From: a bacterium
GTDB taxonomy: Bacteria; Electryoneota; RPQS01
Length of the DNA: 33,113 nt
Reading direction: 5' to 3'
Assembly (NCBI GenBank): GCA_018812265.1
Contig: JAHJDG010000012.1
Span: forward strand, 1-33,113
The notes beneath the pieces are model-generated. The model was given only the letters and a program-made list of their open reading frames with translations. It did not search any database and was not told the DNA's origin. A program made the translations under genes and the position numbers. Positions 24,923 to 30,994 of the stretch are shown one piece after another. How positions within the stretch are numbered: position 1 is the stretch's first letter; every line of letters starts with the position of its first letter.

Positions 24923-25891
24923 CTACTCGAAATCCTTCTCCAGATACGTTTCGAGGCGCGAACGCACTTGCATGGCCTGATTCAAGTCGGAGCTGAACTG
25001 CTTGGCCGGATGGAAACCGTAGACTTTCAGGTGCAGGTTCAAGGCGATGGTCTCCGCCAGCATGGTGATGTTCTTACCCGGGAAAATCGGAAGGCGGACG
25101 TGGGGGATTTTCACGCCGAGGTATTCCTTGTACACGTCCTCCATTCCGGTCCGCTCGTAGTCTTGATCCTGACTCCAGTCCACCAGCTCCACCTCGGTCT
25201 CCACGCGCTTCTGGAGGCGGATGGCGCGAACGCCGAACATCCGTCCGACGTCAATGATCCCGATCCCGCGGATCTCCATGTAGTGCTTGAGAAGTTCCGA
25301 GCCTTGACCGATGATCACGTTGTCGGCGGTGCGGGTAAGCGTGACGACGTCGTCCGAAACCAGTCGGTGTCCGCGCTCAACGAGATCGAGCGCCACTTCC
25401 GACTTGCCGATCCCGCTGCGGCCCGTGAAGAGCAGTCCCGTTCCATAGACGTCCACCAGCGAACCGTGGACGAGGGCCGACGGAGCGAATTTATGATCGA
25501 GATAGCCCGACAGGAGATGCGTCAGAGTGGTCGTGTTCAGCGGAGTCGAAAAAAGGGAAATGCAGACCTGATCGGCCCGTTGAATGAGCTCGGGCGGCAG
25601 CGGATTGGCATTGGAGACGATGATGCAGGGGATATCGTAGGCGAAAAACTTCTCGAGAGACTGCCCGCGGGCCTCGGGGGAAAGCGACTGCAGATAGCGG
25701 ATCTCGGTGTTGCCGAGTACCTGTACGCGGTTGAAGGTGAACAGTTCGAGAAATCCGGCCAATGCCAAGCCGGGACGGTGGAGATCCTTCTGAGTGATTT
25801 CGCGGACAAGCCCCTTGGGCGTGTTCACCAGAGTGAGCGACAGCCGCTCCTGCATGTCCTGGAAGAATGCTCCGACCTGCAACTTCTCCAT
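24923..25891 (-). CDS. hprK: HPr kinase/phosphorylase
   Basis: A 322-residue HprK, the bifunctional serine kinase and phosphorylase of the PTS carrier HPr. Key residues are in place: ALVHGSLVDVYGTG (His142, active site), Walker A FTGRSGIGKSE (157-164 core), RGHRLVSDDVV with the paired Asp, the signature YMEIRGIGIIDVGRMFG and a C-terminal KIPHVRLPIFPGKN. The N-terminal 130 residues form the usual nucleotide-fold domain of unclear role. In many Gram-negative bacteria hprK sits near hpf and partial PTS genes and is thought to act in regulation, not sugar uptake; this cluster fits that picture. Starts at ATG 25891, 33 bases after hpf. Confidence 0.95.
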   Translation of the reverse strand: MEKLQVGAFFQDMQERLSLTLVNTPKGLVREITQKDLHRPGLALAGFLELFTFNRVQVLGNTEIRYLQSLSPEARGQSLEKFFAYDIPCIIVSNANPLPPELIQRADQVCISLFSTPLNTTTLTHLLSGYLDHKFAPSALVHGSLVDVYGTGLLFTGRSGIGKSEVALDLVERGHRLVSDDVVTLTRTADNVIIGQGSELLKHYMEIRGIGIIDVGRMFGVRAIRLQKRVETEVELVDWSQDQDYERTGMEDVYKEYLGVKIPHVRLPIFPGKNITMLAETIALNLHLKVYGFHPAKQFSSDLNQAMQVRSRLETYLEKDFE

Positions 25892-25924
25892 AGTTCGTCT
25901 CCCGTAGTCCGCTCCGCCGGAACG

Positions 25925-26227
25925 TCATTCCTCGGTGGAACGCTTGGCTAGTTGCTTTCCCTTGAGTTTCTTGATCTGCTGCTCGAGCTTGTCTACGGCG
26001 AGAGCAATGGATTTGTGAAAGTCATCGGACGTTTCGGAAGCGTGCAACACCGTGCCGTTCACGTTGACGTGAACGCGGGCTTCCTTATTGGTCTTGGTAT
26101 ATGTGAATTCGACGTCGCAACCGAGGATGTCATCGGTAAGTTTCTCCAGTCGCAGCACCTCCTTCTCGGTAAAGTCCTTGAGGGAATCGGACGCCTTGAA
26201 ATGAATGGAGGCAATCTTGGTCCTCAT
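25925..26227 (-). CDS. hpf: Ribosome hibernation-promoting factor (short HPF/RaiA family)
   Basis: A 100-residue protein, about the size of short HPF. It begins MRTKIASIHFKASDSLKDFT, then KLTDDILGCDVEFTYTK, and ends with HKSIALAVDKLEQQIKKLKG, the conserved helix that contacts the ribosome. It binds the decoding region of idle ribosomes. The reading frame extends 11 codons upstream to 26260, but AGGGG lies 6 bases before the ATG at 26227 and the extra residues are not family-like, so I use the inner start. hpf followed by PTS genes recalls the E. coli rpoN-hpf-ptsN order. Confidence 0.92.
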   Translation of the reverse strand: MRTKIASIHFKASDSLKDFTEKEVLRLEKLTDDILGCDVEFTYTKTNKEARVHVNVNGTVLHASETSDDFHKSIALAVDKLEQQIKKLKGKQLAKRSTEE

Positions 26228-26251
26228 CGGTACCCCTTTCTCCATGGTTGG

Positions 26252-26302
26252 CCGGCGCAAAGCCGGTCGGTGACAAATGAGACGAGGGCACTCCCGCGGG
26301 AG
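26252..26302 (-). other. Two GC-rich hairpins between xerC and hpf
   Basis: Minus-strand RNA would first form CTCCCGCGGGAG (26302-26291), a perfect 12-base palindrome with GGG/CCC flanks that extend pairing outside a small bulge. It would then form CCGGC-TTTGC-GCCGG (26266-26252). Neither is followed by a run of T, so this is not a standard terminator. It may mark an mRNA processing or stabilising site at the border between xerC and the hpf-hprK unit. Confidence 0.4.
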
Positions 26303-26308
26303 AACCCT

Positions 26309-27229
26309 TCATTTTTTCGTCGCGTGCGGATGAGCCTGCGCGTAGGCCGCTTTCAGCCGCTCGGCGGAGACGTGCGTGTATTTCTCGGTGGTCTTCAGCG
26401 AATGGTGTCCGAGAAGCTCCTGGACCGCCCTCAGGTCCGCGCCATGATCGAGAAGATGGGTCGCATAGCAATGACGAAGCACGTGGGGCGACGTCTTCTC
26501 GCCGTGGAGGGGACCGAGTTCACGGCGGACGATCTGATACGCGCGATAGCGAGTCAACGGTTGACCGCGATCGCTCAGCCACAGGTGGCCGGAATCCGGA
26601 ATTCCCTTTTCCTGCAGAAACTCCCGGCGAGCGTTCAGGTAGTCACCCATGGCCTGCACGGCCGCGCGGGAAATGGGAACCACGCGCTCCTGGGAGCCTT
26701 TGCCCAGAACGCGAACCGAACCGCGCGAAAGATCCATACGGGCGATCCGCAGGCCGAGAAGTTCGGAGACGCGAAGCCCGCCGCCGTAGAGCATTTCGAG
26801 TAACGCTTGGTTGCGAACCGATGCGAAGCCTTCCGGCCGTGGCGTATCGAGGATACTCGACAGAGCGCTCTCGGAGTAGGTGACGGGAAGCTTGCGGCGG
26901 GAACGAGCGCGCCGCAGACCGGCCACCGGATTGTAACCCAAAAGTCCGCGGCGAACGAGATATTTCGCGAACTCGGAGACGGCGGCGCGTTTGCGCTCGA
27001 TGGTCGAGCGCGCCCGGCCGGCTTCCGACAAGCCGTGCAGGAACGTTCTCACGCTCGCCACCGACAGGTGATCGGGAGTGGATCGCCCTCCGCCCGGCGG
27101 CTCGATGGCGGCGATGAACTGCAGCAGATCGCGGCCATACGCCTCGACGGTGAGATCCGCTCGCCCCCGCCGCGCGGCGAGGTCAAGCAGAAACTCGGGC
27201 AAATGTTCGCGGAGCGTTCGCGCGCTCAC
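26309..27229 (-). CDS. xerC: Tyrosine site-specific recombinase XerC/XerD
   Basis: A 306-residue recombinase that resolves chromosome dimers at dif. The SAM-like N-terminal domain begins LPEFLLDLAARRGRADLTVE. The catalytic residues are all visible: Arg in GGGLRVSELLGL, Lys in VLGKGSQERVVPIS, His and Arg in SPHVLRHCYATHLL, His in LLGHHSLKTT and Tyr in EKYTHVS. The frame extends upstream to 27364 inside topA, but a GTG at 27229 overlaps the topA stop as GTGA and gives the normal family length, so I place the start there. XerC versus XerD cannot be fixed without the second recombinase. Being coupled to topA and followed by no cargo genes, it looks like a housekeeping recombinase and not an integrase. 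Confidence 0.9.
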   Translation of the reverse strand: MSARTLREHLPEFLLDLAARRGRADLTVEAYGRDLLQFIAAIEPPGGGRSTPDHLSVASVRTFLHGLSEAGRARSTIERKRAAVSEFAKYLVRRGLLGYNPVAGLRRARSRRKLPVTYSESALSSILDTPRPEGFASVRNQALLEMLYGGGLRVSELLGLRIARMDLSRGSVRVLGKGSQERVVPISRAAVQAMGDYLNARREFLQEKGIPDSGHLWLSDRGQPLTRYRAYQIVRRELGPLHGEKTSPHVLRHCYATHLLDHGADLRAVQELLGHHSLKTTEKYTHVSAERLKAAYAQAHPHATKK

Positions 27230-29712
27230 TTCTCGGTGGTTTCCTCCACCGCGATTTTGTGGCGGCACTTGGGACACTGCCGGATGTGGCCGCTCTTGAG
27301 CGGCTTGTCTTCCATATAGTGATGTCCGCAACTCGGACAGGGTTCCAGAATCGGTTTGTACCACGAGATGAAATCACACTCGGGATACTTCGAGCATCCC
27401 CAGAAGGTGCGACCCTTGCGGGACTTCTTCTGGCTCACGCGGCCGTCACAGCCCGCCCGCGGACAGGGAACGCTCTCGCCGTTGACCAGCGGCAGGGTGG
27501 TGCGGCAGGACGGATAACCGGTGCAGCCAAGAAACCATCCGAAACGGCTGCGCTTGGCCGTCATCGGTTTGCCGCACGACGGGCAAGCCGTCTCGGGAAC
27601 TTCGGGAGCCTTCTCCGATTCGAGCGGCTCGGTGTGCTTGCAGTCGGGATAGTTGGAACAACCCAGAAACTGACCCGCCCGTCCCCACTTGACGATCAAA
27701 TGGGAGTCACACTTGGGACACTTCTTGTCCGTGACTTCCTCGCTCGCCTTGCGCAGCGTGTGCCGGTTCTGATTGACCTTCTCCAGTCGTTTCGAAAACG
27801 GCTCGTAGAAGTCGCGCACCACCTGCTTCCAAGCCAGTCCCTCATTCTCCACCGAGTCGAGCTCTTCCTCCATCTTGGCCGTGAACTTCACGTCGAAGAT
27901 ATCGGGGAATTGATCCACCAGAATCCGGTTCACCGTTTCCCCCAGCGTCGTCGGGTGGAAGCGGCGTTCCTTCTGCTCCATGTAGCGGCGTTTCACCAGT
28001 ACGGAAATAATGGACGCGTAGGTGGATGGCCGACCGATGCCAAGCTCATCGAGAGTCTTGACGAGTGACGCGGAGTTGAAGCGGGCCGGCGGTTCGGTGA
28101 AATGCTGGGTCGGGGTGACCTCTTCACACGGATACTCCTTGCCGACCCGCAACTCGGGCAGCAAACGAGTGTCCTCCGGTTCGTCGTCGCCGTTGGGACG
28201 CTGCGGTTTCTCTTCGGTCAGCGCGGCCATGACCTGCAGGTGTCCGGCGAAGAGCAACCGGCGGCCGATGGCGCGAAATTCGTATTCCCCCGCCATGAGC
28301 TGCGCCGTGGTCACCTCGAACTGGGCATCGGCCATTTGCGAAGCCAATGCGCGCTGCCAGATCATGTTGTAGAGCTTGAACTGCTCGACCGTGAGATACT
28401 TCTTGACCGACGCCGGATCGCGGTTCACGTCGGTCGGGCGAATCGCTTCGTGAGCATCCTGCGCTGACTTCTTGGCGGCGAACACTCGCGGTTTGTCGGG
28501 CACGAACTCCGGGCCGAACCTTCCGCCGACGTAATCGCGCATCGCCGCCACGGCTTCGGGAGCCAATCGCGTGGAGTCGGTGCGCATGTAGGTAATCAGA
28601 CCGACCAATCCTTCCGCGCCGACCTTGATCCCTTCATACAACGCCTGCGCGACGCCCATCGTGCGATCGTTGGAAAACCCGAGACGACGGGCCGCATCCT
28701 GTTGAAGCGTGGAAGTCGTATAGGGCGGCGAAGGCTGAGACTTGGCGGGCCGGACCTTTAGATCGGTCAGCACGAACGGATGCTTACGAATCTGCGCCAC
28801 CGCCGTCTTGGCCGACTTTTCGTCCTTCAGTTCGGGCTTCTTGCCTTCGATCTTGACGAGTCGCGCAACGAACGTCTCCTTTTTAGTTGCACGGAGAAGC
28901 GCCTCGATGGTCCAGTATTCTTCCGAAACAAAAGCGCGAATCTCCGCCTCGCGTTCGCAAATCAAACGCAACGCCACCGACTGCACGCGACCGGCCGACA
29001 GACCGCGCGCGATAATCTTTTGAAGAAGCGGCGAGACCAGATAACCGACCAGCCGATCCAGCACGCGGCGCGCCTGCTGAGCCTCGACTTTACGTTCGTC
29101 AATGGAACCGGGCGCGGCAATGGCCTTGCGGATACTGTCGCGGGTGATCTCGTTGAACAGCACGCGATGAAGTTCACGCCGGCCGTTTCCCAATTCTTTG
29201 GCCACGTGATAGGCGATGGCTTCCCCTTCACGGTCGGGGTCGGTAGCCAGAAAAATATGGCGCACGCCGTCGGCGGATTTCTTCAGAGCCTTGATCACGT
29301 CCTGCTTGCCGGTAATGACTTCGTACTCCGGCTCGAAATCATGCTCCACGTCCACACCGAGACGCTTGGGCGGCAGATCCCAGATGTGTCCCACCGTCGC
29401 CTGAACGTGGAAGTCCTTTCCCAAATAGGCCGTGATCGTACGGGCTTTGGCGGGAGATTCGACGATGACGAGTCCCTGCGCGGGAGCCGAGGTCAATATC
29501 TCATCGCGAGCCGCGGACGACGACCGTTTGGCGGTCTTGGAGGTCTTGGCGGACGCCGGGGTTTTCCGTGCGCGGGAAGCCGAGGTCTTCTTGGCTACAG
29601 CCTTGCCCGCTGCGGCCGGCTTCTTGGCCACAGGTTTCTTGGACGGCTTACTGGACTTCTTCGAAGTCGAGCGAGGGCTCTTGGAACGGGTTTTAGATGG
29701 GGTCTTGGGCAT
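27226..29712 (-). CDS. topA: DNA topoisomerase I with basic N-terminal tail
   Basis: An 828-residue type IA topoisomerase that relaxes negative supercoils. The TOPRIM domain starts at residue 81: LVIVESPAKARTITAYLG, with LATDPDREGEAIAYH carrying the acidic metal site. The active-site Tyr is in GLITYMRTDSTR. The C-terminus holds four zinc-ribbon repeats, for example CPKCDSHL...CSNYPDC, CPSCGKPM...CTGYPSC and a final CPSCGHHY...CPKC. The first 69 residues are an unusual low-complexity tail with 17 Lys, 6 Arg and no acidic residue (KKPVAKKPAAAGKAVAKK). Such a tail could bind DNA non-specifically. The start ATG at 29712 is the only one that includes the tail; an internal start cannot be ruled out. 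Confidence 0.95.
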   Translation of the reverse strand: MPKTPSKTRSKSPRSTSKKSSKPSKKPVAKKPAAAGKAVAKKTSASRARKTPASAKTSKTAKRSSSAARDEILTSAPAQGLVIVESPAKARTITAYLGKDFHVQATVGHIWDLPPKRLGVDVEHDFEPEYEVITGKQDVIKALKKSADGVRHIFLATDPDREGEAIAYHVAKELGNGRRELHRVLFNEITRDSIRKAIAAPGSIDERKVEAQQARRVLDRLVGYLVSPLLQKIIARGLSAGRVQSVALRLICEREAEIRAFVSEEYWTIEALLRATKKETFVARLVKIEGKKPELKDEKSAKTAVAQIRKHPFVLTDLKVRPAKSQPSPPYTTSTLQQDAARRLGFSNDRTMGVAQALYEGIKVGAEGLVGLITYMRTDSTRLAPEAVAAMRDYVGGRFGPEFVPDKPRVFAAKKSAQDAHEAIRPTDVNRDPASVKKYLTVEQFKLYNMIWQRALASQMADAQFEVTTAQLMAGEYEFRAIGRRLLFAGHLQVMAALTEEKPQRPNGDDEPEDTRLLPELRVGKEYPCEEVTPTQHFTEPPARFNSASLVKTLDELGIGRPSTYASIISVLVKRRYMEQKERRFHPTTLGETVNRILVDQFPDIFDVKFTAKMEEELDSVENEGLAWKQVVRDFYEPFSKRLEKVNQNRHTLRKASEEVTDKKCPKCDSHLIVKWGRAGQFLGCSNYPDCKHTEPLESEKAPEVPETACPSCGKPMTAKRSRFGWFLGCTGYPSCRTTLPLVNGESVPCPRAGCDGRVSQKKSRKGRTFWGCSKYPECDFISWYKPILEPCPSCGHHYMEDKPLKSGHIRQCPKCRHKIAVEETTEK

Positions 29713-29754
29713 GGGTAATCAGAGCAGAAAAGCTTCAAGCAGGTGCTCAAAGCT

Positions 29755-29783
29755 CTTATACTGCCAAAAACGTGACAGGTTCA
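29755..29783 (-). promoter_or_regulatory. Possible promoter for topA
   Basis: Minus strand TATAAG (29760-29755) lies 17 bases after TGAACC (29783-29778). The -10 is fair and the -35 poor. RNA would start about 36 bases before the topA ATG. It sits downstream of the candidate terminator 29801-29828, which would make topA partly independent of smg. Confidence 0.3.
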
Positions 29784-29800
29784 CGATGTCGCATAAGCCA

Positions 29801-29828
29801 TTGAAAAGCGCCAACATCGCGGTTGGCG
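29801..29828 (-). terminator. Candidate intrinsic terminator or attenuator between smg and topA
   Basis: Minus-strand RNA forms CGCCAAC-CGCGAT-GTTGGCG, a perfect 7-base stem with a 6-base loop, followed by CTTTTC. The T-run is only four long, so termination would be partial at best. Its position just after smg and before the possible topA promoter is sensible. Confidence 0.4.
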
Positions 29829-29859
29829 ATGGTTGATGTCCACGAACCGGATGGCCAGC

Positions 29860-30336
29860 TCAGTGGACCCGTTCCGGCCACGGGCGGGTTGGGCAGCCGT
29901 TTAAACTCGACTCCTTGTGGCAGGGATCTTTCTCAAGCAGGTGGGTGGCGACGAACACCTTCATCTCATCTCCACCAACGTTGAGATTCCCCAGCAGCAC
30001 ACATCGTTCAATGATTTCCTCTACATCCTCGTGATCGAGAATGCTCATTCGGGCCATCTCGATCAGGTAGCCGTAGGCTTCGGGGCTTACGTACTGTCGT
30101 TCGAGATCATGCAATACCCGATGAGCATAAGGGAAGGCGGGGAAGGCGACGAACGTTCGTTTCGACTCGGTGAGCAGGCGGTCCGCGAAAACGGAGATGG
30201 CCGTGGACACCTCCCGTTGCGAAAAGCCACGCTGCATGAGTTCATCTGAAATCCCCTCAATCTCCTCGATCCGAATCCGGCGGGACTGGAGCTCGCCGAT
30301 CACATACATTAAAATCTCTACAATTCGTTGATCCAT
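29860..30336 (-). CDS. smg: Smg family (DUF494) protein
   Basis: A 158-residue protein. MDQRIVEILMYVIGELQSRR opens the family domain, ISDELMQRGFSQREVSTAI is the central helix, and RMSILDHEDVEEIIERCVLL with VGGDEMKVFVATHLLE near the end matches the Smg C-terminal helices. Smg lies beside smf/dprA and topA in many Gram-negative bacteria; its function is not established. The frame extends 74 codons upstream, but AAGGG precedes the ATG at 30336 by about 6 bases and homology starts there. The 148-base gap to secA upstream holds TATAAA (30393-30388) with no convincing -35. Confidence 0.85.
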   Translation of the reverse strand: MDQRIVEILMYVIGELQSRRIRIEEIEGISDELMQRGFSQREVSTAISVFADRLLTESKRTFVAFPAFPYAHRVLHDLERQYVSPEAYGYLIEMARMSILDHEDVEEIIERCVLLGNLNVGGDEMKVFVATHLLEKDPCHKESSLNGCPTRPWPERVH

Positions 30337-30484
30337 GCGCAGCCCTTGGTTTTGGCGGCCGGTTCCGATACTTTTTCTGACAGGCATTTTATAAGGTGCG
30401 GATCGCGCGCTGCACGCAGGACTGTCGGTCAACCATGCGGCAGAAGCAAAGTAATAAAAAGGAAGCCGAAAGGCAAGCGAAAAC

Positions 30485-30916
30485 TCAATGCGGCGAATGA
30501 ACGGTGGCTCCGCAACATTTCTTGTATTTCTTGCCACTTCCACACGGACACGGGTCATTTCTGCCTACCTGAGGGCTGACCCGGATGGGTTGACGCTTCC
30601 CGGCTTGGGGGGGAGTTCCTTCGCCTCCCGCGGGCGATGCCGCATCGGATCCCGGCTGAATTGCCTGTGAATATGCCATGCCTGCTGACTCGGCATGTGA
30701 GTAACTAAGAGCAGGTGTGGAAGTCGGCGGAGAAACCGGACGGCGTTGAGCCGGGCCTTCCGCAACGGGTCGGGCACGAAAGATGATCCGCAGCGCATCG
30801 CCGTTGACGGCATCCAGCATATCCTGAAAGAGCTCGAATCCTTCCTTCTTATACTCAATCAGCGGATCCTTCTGACCATAGGCGCGCAGGCCGACGCCTT
30901 CCTTCAAGCCGTCCAT
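30485..30916 (-). CDS. secA: C-terminal part of SecA, separated by an in-frame stop
   Basis: These 143 residues are the end of SecA, not an independent gene. [20 protein letters not shown] continues the helical scaffold, a Pro/Ser-rich linker follows, and the SEC-C zinc site [18 protein letters not shown] (C-x-C-x8-C-C) binds zinc and SecB or phospholipid. The same reading frame extends upstream past the ATG to 30991 and encodes [20 protein letters not shown], the part of the two-helix-finger region that precedes the ATG. A single TAA at 30994-30992 separates it from the main SecA part. If translated alone it would lack all ATPase and preprotein-binding domains. Confidence 0.85.
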   Translation of the reverse strand: MDGLKEGVGLRAYGQKDPLIEYKKEGFELFQDMLDAVNGDALRIIFRARPVAEGPAQRRPVSPPTSTPALSYSHAESAGMAYSQAIQPGSDAASPAGGEGTPPQAGKRQPIRVSPQVGRNDPCPCGSGKKYKKCCGATVHSPH

Positions 30917-30991
30917 GGCATAGAGGTGATCGCGCCATTTCTCGTCAATGACACGGAGAATGGCATAGCGCTGGAGTCCCTTAAACAGGTT

Positions 30992-30994
30992 TTA
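30992..30994 (-). other. secA: In-frame TAA stop codon inside secA
   Basis: On the minus strand the codons run GGG TAA AAC CTG TTT AAG. Both sides are in the same frame and both are plainly SecA. Aligned by eye with other SecA proteins, the stop occupies one residue position in the LG-x-LMRxLERY-type segment. One base change from AAA, CAA, GAA or TCA would explain it, with no insertion or deletion needed. Confidence 0.9.

Noticed and set aside
26309-27229. Xer recombinase as a phage or island integrase
   Set aside because: Length and motifs fit housekeeping XerC/D, it is coupled to topA, and no tRNA, att repeat or cargo genes are nearby.
30917-30994. Frameshift as the cause of the secA break
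   Set aside because: Both sides are in the same frame (75 bases between the stop and the next ATG) and the alignment needs no gap, so it is a nonsense codon and not an indel.
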